This document shows positions 15,463 through 24,213 of a stretch of DNA of 24,906 nt, piece after piece (position 1 is the first letter of the stretch; every line of letters starts with the position of its first letter). The notes under the pieces are model-generated. The model was not told where the DNA came from. It worked only from the letters and a program-made list of their open reading frames with translations, and searched no databases. Source of the stretch: an uncultured Pelagibacteraceae bacterium. GTDB lineage: Bacteria; Pseudomonadota; Alphaproteobacteria; Pelagibacterales; Pelagibacteraceae. The DNA lies in NCBI GenBank assembly GCA_902519635.1, contig CABYKW010000006.1:1-24906 (forward strand), written 5' to 3'. Made by a program: the position numbers and the translations under genes.

Positions 15463-16043
15463 TGGACACGAACTTAATAATTGTAGCATTGTACTCATAT
15501 CTTTTGGGTTCTATACCCTTTGGATTGATTTTAACAAAAATAATTCTTAAGAAAGATATAAGAGAGTTTGGCTCAGGGAATATTGGAACCACAAATGTAC
15601 TCAGGACTGGAAATAAATTTCTTGCAATAGCTACATTAATCCTTGACTTGTTGAAAGGATTTATTGCTGTTTACTTTACACTAATTTATTTTGAATATTT
15701 GACATCATATTCTGCATTAATTTGTTTTATTGGACACATTTTTCCAGTTTGGTTAAAATTTAAAGGAGGCAAAGGTGTAGCAACATATCTTGGAGTAATT
15801 TTAGCACTCTCATACAATTTTTTCTTTATTTTTGGAATTACCTGGATTGCTTTATCTTTATTATTTAGACTTGCTTCGTTCTCTTCCATGATGTCTTCAT
15901 TAATAGTTTTTCTTTACGGATATTTTTTTGAAATTAATAATTATTCGATGCTACTTTTTATTTTTTTTATTATCATCCTTTTTACTCACAAAGAAAATAT
16001 AGTCAGACTCAAAAATTCTAAAGAAAATAAAATTAAGTTATAA
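15462..16043 (+). CDS. plsY: Acyl-phosphate:glycerol-3-phosphate acyltransferase PlsY
   Basis: An inner-membrane enzyme that moves an acyl group from acyl-phosphate to glycerol-3-phosphate, the first step of phospholipid synthesis. The 193 aa length is normal. The three family motifs are visible: LGSIPFG near residue 15, GSGNIGTTNVLR near 37-48 and FKGGKGVAT near 102-110, with hydrophobic segments between. It shares one base with the pyrC' stop (TAATG), so it is part of the pyrB unit. topA follows after 68 bp. Confidence 0.95.
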   Translation: MDTNLIIVALYSYLLGSIPFGLILTKIILKKDIREFGSGNIGTTNVLRTGNKFLAIATLILDLLKGFIAVYFTLIYFEYLTSYSALICFIGHIFPVWLKFKGGKGVATYLGVILALSYNFFFIFGITWIALSLLFRLASFSSMMSSLIVFLYGYFFEINNYSMLLFIFFIIILFTHKENIVRLKNSKENKIKL

Positions 16044-16075
16044 GTACTGTCTTTTATGGTTTTTCAATAATAGAT

Positions 16076-16104
16076 TTGACAAACTCGTTTTATTTTGAAA
16101 ATAA
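16076..16104 (+). promoter_or_regulatory. Possible topA promoter
   Basis: A consensus TTGACA (16076-16081) is followed after 17 bp by a weak AAATAA (16099-16104); the predicted start coincides with the ATG at 16112. The TTG of this box is the only upstream in-frame start option for topA, which argues against using it as a codon. Confidence 0.35.
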
Positions 16105-16111
16105 ACAACTA

Positions 16112-18376
16112 ATGAACTTAGTTATTGTTGAAAGTCCAGCTAAAGCAAAAACAATAAATAAATATTTAGGAAAAGATTATTTAGTTTTAGCTAGTTATGG
16201 ACATATAAGGGATCTGCCGTCTAAAAATGGATCTGTTGATCCAAATAATAAATTTCAAATGGAGTGGGAAATAGACTCTTTTTCAAAAAAATATTTAAAA
16301 GAAATTACTAATGCAGCTGAAGATTCAGACAAAATTATTTTAGCAACTGACCCAGATCGTGAAGGTGAAGCGATAGCTTGGCATGTAAAAGAAGTGTTAG
16401 AAAAAAAGAAGCTACTAAAAGATAAAAATTTAGAACGGGTAGTGTTCAATGAAATAACAAAAAAAGCAATCCTTGATGCCATTAAAAATCCAAGAAAAAT
16501 ACACTTACCATTAGTTGAGGCCTATTTGGCAAGAAGAGCATTAGATTATCTTGTTGGATTTAATATCTCTCCTATACTTTGGACAAAGCTACCTGGATCT
16601 AAATCTGCAGGCAGAGTTCAATCAGTAGCACTAAAACTTATTACTGAAAGAGAAAAAGAAATAGAATTATTTAACCCTGAAGAATACTGGACACTTACAT
16701 CTGATTTTACGAATAAAGATAATAAAAATATTTTTTCAAAGTTAAGTTTATTTAACAATGAAAAAATTGAAAGATTTTCTTTTAGAAACAAAGAAGAAAT
16801 TAAAAATGCTATTGATGTTATTAACAAAACAAAATTCAAAATTTCTGATGTAAATACTAAATTGTATAAAAGAAACCCTTTGGCTCCATTTACTACTTCA
16901 ACTTTACAACAAACTGCGTCTGGAAGATTTGGTTTTGGTGCTTCAAGAACTATGCAGATTGCTCAACGTCTTTATCAAGGAATAGATATTGATGGAGAAA
17001 CAACTGGTTTAATAACTTATATGAGAACAGATGGTACAAATATTTCAAAAGAAGCAATAAAAGATTTTAGAAAGTTTATAACTGAAGATTACGGCAATAA
17101 GTATATACCTAATGAGCCAAATAGTTATACAGGTAAAAAAGCAAAAAATGCACAAGAAGCACATGAAGCAATAAGACCAACAAATATAAAAAGAAAGCCT
17201 TCTGATATTAAAAAATATGTAAATGCAGATCAATTAAAACTCTACGAACTTATATGGAGTAGAGCTATATCGTCTCAGATGACGCCCGCTGAGTTTGATA
17301 GAAATACAATTATAATTTCATCAGAAAATAATGAAATTAATTTTAGAGCTAGTGGATCAGTAATTAAATTTGATGGATTTCTAAAAGTTTACCAATTTCA
17401 AGAAACTGATGAGGATGCTAAAAATATATTACCAGAAGTAAAAATAGGTGAAGAAATAAATATTCTAAGATTAAATGACGAACAACATTTCACTGACCCA
17501 CCTCCAAGATATTCAGAAGCAAGTTTAGTTAAAAAAATGGAAGAATTGGGAATTGGAAGACCTTCAACATATGCAAGCATTATATCAGTATTATCTACTA
17601 GAAATTACGTTGATTTAATGAACAAAAGGTTCCATCCAACAGATAGAGGCAAGCTAATTTCTGCATTTCTAGAAAAACTGTTCTCTAAATATGTAGATTA
17701 TAATTTTACAGCAGATCTTGAAAATCAACTTGATGAAATTACTAGTGGAAAAATTGAATGGATACAGGTTTTAGATAATTTTTGGAAGGATTTTTATGAA
17801 AATGTAGGAAAAGTTAAAGAAAAAAGAACAAGAGAGGTATTGGATCTATTAAATGAAAGTTTAGGAGCACTAATATTTGACAGAGACTCTAATGATTCTA
17901 TAGATAGAAAATGCAAATTGTGTTCTAATGGAGAATTAAGTCTAAAGAATAGTTTTAGAGGTGGAGCATTTATTGGTTCGGGATTTATGGTTTTAGCTGG
18001 TATTTTTATCTATTTGACCTCTGAATTAATTATATCTTTTTTTACAAGCGATCCTCAAGTAATTCAAAGTGGAGCTCTTTATTTGCAAGTTGCTGCATTA
18101 ATAGGTCCTGTTTATCCAATCTTTTTTATCACTTCAGCTTTATTTCAAGCTCTCAAAAGACCTACATATAGTTTGTACATGACAATACTGAGACTTACTT
18201 TAATACCATTTATTTCACTATGGTATGTGATCAACATAAGGAACGGAGAATATCAGGATATTTTTTATACTATAATGATCACTAATTGGGCAATGGGATT
18301 AGTTGTGTTAACATTTGTTCCATTTTTCTTAAAAAGAGTATTTAAAATATCATTCAAAAAATTATTTGTATTTTAA
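16112..18376 (+). CDS. topA: Chimeric reading frame: truncated DNA topoisomerase I (TopA) joined to MATE C terminus
   Basis: Residues 1-621 are TopA, a type IA topoisomerase that relaxes negative supercoils. The Toprim domain has Glu7 in VIVESPAKAKT and ATDPDREGEA; KLPGSKSAGRVQS and the active-site Tyr303 in GLITYMRTDG follow. The catalytic core is complete. The first zinc ribbon begins with a CKLC pair but breaks off at GGAFIG, before its second cysteine pair. From base 17979 on, the frame is the last 132 residues of the MATE protein at 6531-7892, with about four membrane segments. The ATG at 16112 gives the family's usual start. A soluble topoisomerase tethered to half a transporter is implausible, so this is a partial topA (16112 to about 17978) in an artefactual or rearranged context. 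Confidence 0.9.
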   Translation: MNLVIVESPAKAKTINKYLGKDYLVLASYGHIRDLPSKNGSVDPNNKFQMEWEIDSFSKKYLKEITNAAEDSDKIILATDPDREGEAIAWHVKEVLEKKKLLKDKNLERVVFNEITKKAILDAIKNPRKIHLPLVEAYLARRALDYLVGFNISPILWTKLPGSKSAGRVQSVALKLITEREKEIELFNPEEYWTLTSDFTNKDNKNIFSKLSLFNNEKIERFSFRNKEEIKNAIDVINKTKFKISDVNTKLYKRNPLAPFTTSTLQQTASGRFGFGASRTMQIAQRLYQGIDIDGETTGLITYMRTDGTNISKEAIKDFRKFITEDYGNKYIPNEPNSYTGKKAKNAQEAHEAIRPTNIKRKPSDIKKYVNADQLKLYELIWSRAISSQMTPAEFDRNTIIISSENNEINFRASGSVIKFDGFLKVYQFQETDEDAKNILPEVKIGEEINILRLNDEQHFTDPPPRYSEASLVKKMEELGIGRPSTYASIISVLSTRNYVDLMNKRFHPTDRGKLISAFLEKLFSKYVDYNFTADLENQLDEITSGKIEWIQVLDNFWKDFYENVGKVKEKRTREVLDLLNESLGALIFDRDSNDSIDRKCKLCSNGELSLKNSFRGGAFIGSGFMVLAGIFIYLTSELIISFFTSDPQVIQSGALYLQVAALIGPVYPIFFITSALFQALKRPTYSLYMTILRLTLIPFISLWYVINIRNGEYQDIFYTIMITNWAMGLVVLTFVPFFLKRVFKISFKKLFVF
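17973..17978. other. Chimeric junction topA / MATE gene
   Basis: Left of this point the sequence codes for TopA and reads into a zinc-ribbon segment ending GGAFIG. Right of it the sequence equals the reverse complement of 6934 downward, inside the MATE gene. The shared bases start at 17973 with TTGGTT. TopA proteins normally continue Gly-Cys here, so native topA would probably also read TTGGTTG, which makes about six bases of microhomology likely (inference). The join happens to preserve the reading frame. Confidence 0.85.
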
Positions 18377-19096
18377 TTTATTTTCTAATTTTCTAACAAA
18401 AAAGGAAACGACTAGTATTAATATTAAGTACTCTAAAATAAGGAAAGTATAGATTTCGAGAGGTCTATAAGTTGTGGTAACAAGTTCATTAGCTTTTCTT
18501 GTTAAATCGGCAATACCAATTATTGATACCAATGAGGACATTTTCAAAACATAGACAAATTGATTACCCATAGCAGGCAATACAACTTTAATAGCTTGAG
18601 GGAGGATTACAAATCTCATCTTTTTCCAAAAACCCATGCCTAGAGATTCAGATACTTCATGTTGACCTTTGCTAATTGAGTTAATACCAGCCCTGAAAAT
18701 TTCTGCTTGGAAAGCACTCTCACTAATGGTTAAAGCAATTATACCAGATACAAAAGGTGAAAAGCTTATACCCAACATAATGGGAAGACCATAATAGATC
18801 CAAAGTATTAATACTAACAATGGTATAGCCCTTACAATTTCTACATATGCTATATTAAAGTAACTGAGAAATTTACTGTTTGAAAGAGAAGGTAAAGCAA
18901 CTATCAAACCGATAATCATAGCCAAAATAATTGAAACAACTGATATATAAATTGTAGTTGTTATACCACTAATTAAAAATTTGAGATTTGTTAGACCCTC
19001 AACATTGTCAGGACTGAGTATATACCAACCCCATTCATAGTTAGAACTACATCCTTGCAGAAAAAAAAATAATATGGAAAATTTTAAAAATTTCAC
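18362..19096 (-). CDS. ABC transporter permease, mirror copy
   Basis: A mirror copy of the HisM-family permease at 5811-6545, with the same translation, GTG start and LQGC lipobox-like N terminus. Here its 3' end overlaps the end of the TopA-MATE chimeric frame by 15 bp, because the convergent MATE tail was copied with it. Confidence 0.88.
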   Translation of the reverse strand: MKFLKFSILFFFLQGCSSNYEWGWYILSPDNVEGLTNLKFLISGITTTIYISVVSIILAMIIGLIVALPSLSNSKFLSYFNIAYVEIVRAIPLLVLILWIYYGLPIMLGISFSPFVSGIIALTISESAFQAEIFRAGINSISKGQHEVSESLGMGFWKKMRFVILPQAIKVVLPAMGNQFVYVLKMSSLVSIIGIADLTRKANELVTTTYRPLEIYTFLILEYLILILVVSFFVRKLENKLKYK

Positions 19097-19137
19097 CTGT
19101 AGATTATATTTGTAAATAGATAGTATTGGAACTTAAA

Positions 19138-19908
19138 TTATAAGCTTTTTAGATTATACTTAGCTAACAATGTCGTAAAAAATCCAGATGATTGTTTCTT
19201 TTTAATCCAGTCACTTACATAATTGTTCCAAACTTTATCTCCTTTAGGAACCATCATGGCTAGGAAAGCTGGATTTTTTTCTCCGTCTGGTACAATTGCT
19301 AATTGTGGATACTTAATTATTAATTTATTAGCCTCTGTTGAACTAGTAATATTTCCATCAGCTCTACCTGCGAGAACTTCTTGAAAATCTCTTGCAGGGG
19401 CTTCTACTGATTTAAGTTTAGATTTTGGAAAAAATTCTTTTGCTTTTTCCTCTTGTGATGTACCTAATGTTGTAGCTATTGTAACATTCTTACTATTCAA
19501 TGAGTCCCAAGTTGAGAATTTTTTTAAATTTTTTTTTAGTACTAAAGGAACTGTTCCATACTTGTAATAAGTTGCTGTAAATCCTGCAACTTCAGCCCTT
19601 TTTGGGGTTTTTGTAACACTAGTAGAAATGTCGTATCTATCTGCTGTTATTCCTGCAACGATTGTTTTCCACTCAGCTGGAACAAATTTCACTTTTACTC
19701 CCAAATCTTTAGCAAGTTCATTCATCACGTCAATATCAAACCCTTTGTACTTGTTAGTAGCTGGATCTTTTATTGTCATTGGATCCCAATCACCCGTTGT
19801 ACCAACTCTTAGTTCACCATTTTGTTTGATCTTGTCTAATTTCGACGCCGCTTGAAGGTTCGTTATAGAAAATACTATTAATAATATTGAAAATATTTTT
19901 TTAATCAC
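19138..19908 (-). CDS. ABC transporter substrate-binding protein, mirror copy
   Basis: A mirror copy of the family 3 solute-binding protein at 4999-5769: 256 aa, signal peptide at residues 1-20, GTG start, divergent from umuD. It has an identical translation, so it is not evidence of a second transporter. Confidence 0.88.
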   Translation of the reverse strand: MIKKIFSILLIVFSITNLQAASKLDKIKQNGELRVGTTGDWDPMTIKDPATNKYKGFDIDVMNELAKDLGVKVKFVPAEWKTIVAGITADRYDISTSVTKTPKRAEVAGFTATYYKYGTVPLVLKKNLKKFSTWDSLNSKNVTIATTLGTSQEEKAKEFFPKSKLKSVEAPARDFQEVLAGRADGNITSSTEANKLIIKYPQLAIVPDGEKNPAFLAMMVPKGDKVWNNYVSDWIKKKQSSGFFTTLLAKYNLKSL

Positions 19909-19982
19909 ATTATCTTATTAACTAATCTAATAATTTTTTCGAATTGCAATTTGACCCACTTTAATAATTAAAATTAAAAAGG

Positions 19983-20012
19983 TTGACTAAGGGGTAGTTT
20001 ATCGTCTATAAA
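19983..20012 (+). promoter_or_regulatory. SOS promoter of umuDC, mirror copy
   Basis: TTGACT (19983-19988), an 18-bp spacer and TATAAA (20007-20012), identical to the left-arm promoter at 4895-4924. Confidence 0.7.
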
Positions 20013-20027
20013 GAACAAAACAAGAAC
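20013..20027 (+). promoter_or_regulatory. LexA operator (SOS box), mirror copy
   Basis: GAAC-N7-GAAC directly after the -10 element and 4 bp before the umuD ATG at 20032; the mirror of 4880-4894. Confidence 0.85.
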
Positions 20028-20031
20028 ATTT

Positions 20032-20427
20032 ATGAAGCTAACAATACCTTTTTATTTACACAAAGTGGGAGCAGGCTTTCCTTCTCCAGCCACTGATTAT
20101 ATTGAAGATGACATAGATCTAAATTCACATTTAATAACAAATGCTCCAGCTACTTTTATTATAAGAGTACAAGGCAAATCTATGACCGATGTTGGAATAT
20201 ATGATGAAGATTTATTGATAGTCGATAAAAGTTTAAATCCAAAGAATTTTTCAACAGTTATAGCAAATATTAATGAAGAGCTTGTTGTTAAAACACTAAT
20301 TAAAAGCAAGGGAGATAATTATTTAACATCTGGATCAAAAAATACATCAGACAAAATTAACTTAACAGATAATCCAGAAATAATAATTTGGGGAGTAGTG
20401 ACATATGTCATTCACAAACAGCAGTAA
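20032..20427 (+). CDS. umuD: UmuD, mirror copy
   Basis: A mirror copy of the umuD at 4480-4875: 131 aa, cleavage site Ala14-Gly15, catalytic Ser50 and Lys87 all kept. It overlaps the umuC copy by 23 bp as in the left arm. Confidence 0.94.
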   Translation: MKLTIPFYLHKVGAGFPSPATDYIEDDIDLNSHLITNAPATFIIRVQGKSMTDVGIYDEDLLIVDKSLNPKNFSTVIANINEELVVKTLIKSKGDNYLTSGSKNTSDKINLTDNPEIIIWGVVTYVIHKQQ

Positions 20428-21682
20428 AAAAAAAGTTGCATTAATTGATTGTAATTCCTTTTATGTTTCATGCGAAAGATTATTCAATCCAAGAATTCAA
20501 AATGTACCAGTTGTTGTATTGTCGAATAATGATGGATGTGTAATATCAAGATCTGTAGAAGCAAAAAAGATTGGAATTAAGATGGGTGAACCATATTTTA
20601 AAGTTAAAGATTTGGTTAAAAAAAACAATGTTCAGATATTTTCTTCGAATTATTCATTATATGGAGATCTTTCTAGAAGAGTAATGAAAGTGTTGAAAGG
20701 ATTTTCTAATAAAATTGAAATTTATTCAATAGATGAAGCATTTTTAGATTTATCATATATAAAGGATGATGACGTTGAAGAATATGGAAAGAAGATAAGA
20801 GATCGAGTTTTAAAATGGACGGGAATACCGACTAGCGTAGGAATTTCAAGTACGAAAACCCTAAGTAAAGTTGCAAATCATATAGCAAAAAAAAATAAGG
20901 CAGGTGTAATATTTTTAAAAAAAAATATCGATGATATATTGAAAGATTTTGATGTAGGAGATGTATGGGGGGTAGGTAAGCAGTTGTCAAAATTGTATAA
21001 AAAAAATGGAGTTGATAACGCTTATAAATTAAAGAATATTTCAAATACATGGGTAAAAAAGAGCACCAATGTTTTAGGTGCTAAAACGGTAATGGAATTA
21101 AGAGGAGTTCCTTGCATTGATTTAGAAACACAAGAAACAAAAAGAAAAAGTTGTTGTGTATCTAGATCGTTTGGAAAAAAAGTGACAAGTATAGAAAAGC
21201 TAAGAGAGTCTATAACAACCCATTGTTTAAATGCAGCAGAAAAAATTAGAACAGATAAACAAACAACAAAGGCAATAACAGTGTTTATAAGAACAAGTCC
21301 TTTTGACAAAAACAGAAAATATTATTCAAACTCCATTACTATTGATTTGCCGATTGCCACAAGCAATAGTTTAGAATTAGTAAAAGAGTCGATTAATGGA
21401 TTAAAGAAAATATATAAATATGGCTATTTTTATCAAAAAGCTGGGATTATTTTATCTAAATTGGATGATAGTAGTGAAAAAGAATTTAATTTATTGGCAC
21501 CAATTATGGAAGATAGATCCAATACACTAATGAAAGCAATAGATTTTACGAATGCTAAATATGGAAGAAATGCTATTAGCATTGCTCAAGCAGGAATAAA
21601 CAATACTTGGAAAATGAGAAGAAAATATTCCTCAAAAATAGATACAGCATCATTTGACTCGTTGCCAAAAATTAGTGTATGA
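20405..21682 (+). CDS. umuC: UmuC, mirror copy
   Basis: A mirror copy of the polymerase V catalytic subunit at 3225-4502: 425 aa, with metal ligands Asp15, Asp110 and Glu111. The stop codon lies 7 bp before the riboswitch. Confidence 0.94.
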   Translation: MSFTNSSKKKVALIDCNSFYVSCERLFNPRIQNVPVVVLSNNDGCVISRSVEAKKIGIKMGEPYFKVKDLVKKNNVQIFSSNYSLYGDLSRRVMKVLKGFSNKIEIYSIDEAFLDLSYIKDDDVEEYGKKIRDRVLKWTGIPTSVGISSTKTLSKVANHIAKKNKAGVIFLKKNIDDILKDFDVGDVWGVGKQLSKLYKKNGVDNAYKLKNISNTWVKKSTNVLGAKTVMELRGVPCIDLETQETKRKSCCVSRSFGKKVTSIEKLRESITTHCLNAAEKIRTDKQTTKAITVFIRTSPFDKNRKYYSNSITIDLPIATSNSLELVKESINGLKKIYKYGYFYQKAGIILSKLDDSSEKEFNLLAPIMEDRSNTLMKAIDFTNAKYGRNAISIAQAGINNTWKMRRKYSSKIDTASFDSLPKISV

Positions 21683-21683
21683 A
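21654..21683 (+). promoter_or_regulatory. Possible thiV promoter, mirror copy
   Basis: TTGACT (21654-21659), 18 bp, TATGAA (21678-21683) overlapping the umuC stop; the predicted start falls on G21690, the first base of the riboswitch. Mirror of 3224-3253. Confidence 0.4.
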
Positions 21684-21689
21684 TAAAAA

Positions 21690-21750
21690 GGGGGTGTCTA
21701 TAAGACTGAGATTATACCCAATGAACCTGACCGGTAATTCAGTGAGGGAA
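21690..21750 (+). promoter_or_regulatory. TPP riboswitch, mirror copy
   Basis: This copy reads in plain orientation: GGGGGTG (21690-21696), P3 stem GTCT/AGAC (21696-21706), CTGAGA (21706-21711), ACCC (21716-21719), GAACCTGA (21723-21730), GGTAAT, then GAGGGA (21744-21749) just before the thiV ATG at 21753. Mirror of 3157-3217. Confidence 0.93.
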
Positions 21751-21752
21751 CT

Positions 21753-23204
21753 ATGGAAACAACGTACATATCAATAAAAACATCACTAACAGTAACGATT
21801 ATAGTAGGTTTATTTTTTATAGTACTGGGATATTTAAATACTAAAAAAATTTCTAATTATAAAAATTATATCGTTGGTAATAGAGATGAAAATACTTTTT
21901 CATTAACAGCAAGCTTAACCGCATCAGCTCTAGGGTCATGGATTTTATTTGGCCCAGCCTCCGCAGCCACTTGGGGTGGAATAGGAGCGGTTATTGGTTA
22001 CGCCTTAGGCACAGCTGCACCTATGCTATTTTTATTGAATTTTGGTCCAAAGATCAGAAAAGAATTTCCAAACGGATTAACATTAACTGAATTCATCAAG
22101 AAAAGGTTTGGTATTGGTATTCTTAAAATAAGTTTATTTTTAATATTTTTTTATATGACTATATTTTTAGTAGCCGAAGTTACTGCAATAGCATTTTTAT
22201 TAAATTTTATATCAGACGTACCTTTGTGGCTAACATCAGCGATAACTTTAGTAATTTGTTTACTTTATATTCTGAGAGGTGGTTTTAAACTTTCAATTAT
22301 TACTGATAAATATCAATTTATTTTTATAACTATTATTTTTTTAATATCTATGTTTTTAATTTTAGAAAACATTAATTTTACAAGTTCAGAAATTATAAAA
22401 AAAAATTCACCCTTATTAATTGATAAAAATTATTTACCAAATTATACAGCTGGATTAACTTTTTTTATTGCTGTTGCTGCAACAAATTTATTCCATCAAG
22501 GAAACTGGCAAAGAGTTTTTTCAGCTAAAAATAATTCTATATTAAAATCAAGTTTGATATATTCATCAATTCTTATATTTTTCATTGTATTTTGGATGGG
22601 TTACTCTGGTCTTATTGCTATTTCATTAAATCCTGAAGTAAGTCCTGATTTAAGTTTTTTTGATCTATTATTCAGTAATAAAAACTCTTTCATAATTATT
22701 TCTGTGCTAGTATTTGCTCTTTCATTAACACTTAGTACAATTGATACATTAATCAATGCTATTTCTAGTTTGATAATTGTAAATGGCGAACAAATAAATA
22801 AACATTTAAAAGGTAAAAATATTAAAAACAAAACTCAAGTAATAATCTTATTACTAAGTTTATCAGTTTTTTTCTTTGCCTCTAAAGGTTATAGTATTTT
22901 ATATTTGTTTTTATTAGCAGATTTATTATGTTGCGCAGCAGTGGTTACAATATTTTATGGTTTTTTTAATACTAAGATTAATATAAAAATAGCTGCTCTT
23001 TCAATTTTCACTGGTCTTTTTATTGGATTATTATTTTTTCCAAGTCAAGATTTTCAAAGTAGTATTTTAGTCGGAAACATAATTTCAATTGATAATTTTA
23101 GCTCTTTTATTAAAACAAACTTATTATTTGTTGCTTTTTTAATTTCTTTAATTGTTCCTTTAATAATCTTATTTCTTTATTCTTTACGTAACTCATTTAA
23201 GTAA
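21753..23204 (+). CDS. thiV: Sodium:solute symporter ThiV, mirror copy
   Basis: A mirror copy of the probable HMP transporter at 1703-3154: 483 aa, same riboswitch arrangement, and the same 28-bp tail overlap with rarD. Confidence 0.85.
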   Translation: METTYISIKTSLTVTIIVGLFFIVLGYLNTKKISNYKNYIVGNRDENTFSLTASLTASALGSWILFGPASAATWGGIGAVIGYALGTAAPMLFLLNFGPKIRKEFPNGLTLTEFIKKRFGIGILKISLFLIFFYMTIFLVAEVTAIAFLLNFISDVPLWLTSAITLVICLLYILRGGFKLSIITDKYQFIFITIIFLISMFLILENINFTSSEIIKKNSPLLIDKNYLPNYTAGLTFFIAVAATNLFHQGNWQRVFSAKNNSILKSSLIYSSILIFFIVFWMGYSGLIAISLNPEVSPDLSFFDLLFSNKNSFIIISVLVFALSLTLSTIDTLINAISSLIIVNGEQINKHLKGKNIKNKTQVIILLLSLSVFFFASKGYSILYLFLLADLLCCAAVVTIFYGFFNTKINIKIAALSIFTGLFIGLLFFPSQDFQSSILVGNIISIDNFSSFIKTNLLFVAFLISLIVPLIILFLYSLRNSFK

Positions 23205-24049
23205 ATCACCACCGCTATCCAAATGAATAGGAAGCTGATAAGTTTATGTATATTTAAAGGTTCTCCATAATAATAGAAACCTAAAAAAAATTGTGCTGTG
23301 GGAGTTAAAAAAAAAATCATACTAGCTGCTCCAATACCTACTAAATTAAATCCTTTTGTGTACCAAAATAGAGGAACCAAGGTCATCAAACCAGACCAAA
23401 ATAAATAAAAAGATAAAACTGGTTCATTAGGTGAAAAAATATTGATATTGTTAATTGTTAAATAATAAAACAAAACCAATGCTAATGGTGTCATCAATAA
23501 AGTTTCTATCAAAAGACCTATATCTGAAGATACATTAATTTTTTTTCTAATAAGTCCATACAAACTAAAAGTAATTGCAACAGTAATTCCTATCCATGGA
23601 ACTGTTTTTAATTGATATAATAGATAAATTAGAGACAAAATAACCAATCCAACAGATATAATTTTGTTTTTATTATAAGGTTCTTTTAAAAAAATAATCC
23701 CCAAGAAAACACTTAAAATAGGAAATATATAATAACCCAAACTTCCATCTAATAGATTGTCAGTACTTACTGCATATAGCCATGTAAACCAATTTATTGC
23801 TATTAGGGATCCAGTTAAAAATAGTACAAACAAATTTTTGGGTTTATTGATTATATTTTTAAATTCAGACCATTTAGAGTAATAGAAAGTTGTAATTATT
23901 AGAAGAATTGCCGTCCATATTGTTCTGTGGATTGTTAGTTCTAGGGGAGAAGCGAAAGATACAAATTTAAAATAAAAAACCCCTATAACGCCCCACCAAA
24001 GAGATGCTCCAATTGTAAATAATGAACCTTCTATTAAGCTTTTCTTCAT
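23177..24049 (-). CDS. rarD: EamA-family transporter RarD, mirror copy
   Basis: A mirror copy of the 290-aa RarD at 858-1730, including its in-frame ten-base homopolymer. Confidence 0.88.
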   Translation of the reverse strand: MKKSLIEGSLFTIGASLWWGVIGVFYFKFVSFASPLELTIHRTIWTAILLIITTFYYSKWSEFKNIINKPKNLFVLFLTGSLIAINWFTWLYAVSTDNLLDGSLGYYIFPILSVFLGIIFLKEPYNKNKIISVGLVILSLIYLLYQLKTVPWIGITVAITFSLYGLIRKKINVSSDIGLLIETLLMTPLALVLFYYLTINNINIFSPNEPVLSFYLFWSGLMTLVPLFWYTKGFNLVGIGAASMIFFLTPTAQFFLGFYYYGEPLNIHKLISFLFIWIAVVIYLNELRKE

Positions 24050-24065
24050 TTGACCATTTTTTAGA

Positions 24066-24094
24066 TTGATTTATAAGTTAATTATTTAATAATT
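24066..24094 (+). promoter_or_regulatory. Possible tRNA-Ser promoter, mirror copy
   Basis: TTGATT (24066-24071), 17 bp, ATAATT (24089-24094); the mirror of 813-841, equally weak. Confidence 0.25.
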
Positions 24095-24118
24095 AGTACT
24101 AAATAAACCTGGTTATTG

Positions 24119-24210
24119 GGAAGAGTGGGTGAGCGGTTTAAACCAGTTGGTTGCTAACTAACCGTACGAGTAATATCGTACCGAGAGTTCGAATCTCTCC
24201 TCTTCCGCCA
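24119..24210 (+). tRNA. tRNA-Ser (GCU), mirror copy
   Basis: The same 92-nt gene as at 697-788, here in plain orientation: GGAAGAG at the 5' end, anticodon GCT at 24153-24155, long variable arm, and CTCTTCC-G-CCA at the 3' end. Confidence 0.96.
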
Positions 24211-24213
24211 TTA

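Noticed and set aside
16076..16111. TTG start of topA at 16076
   Set aside because: The 12 added residues are not TopA-like, and the TTG belongs to a consensus -35 box.
16112..18376. A genuinely new topoisomerase-transporter fusion protein
   Set aside because: The fusion point is exactly the inverted-repeat edge, and the tail is identical to part of the intact MATE gene in the same window.
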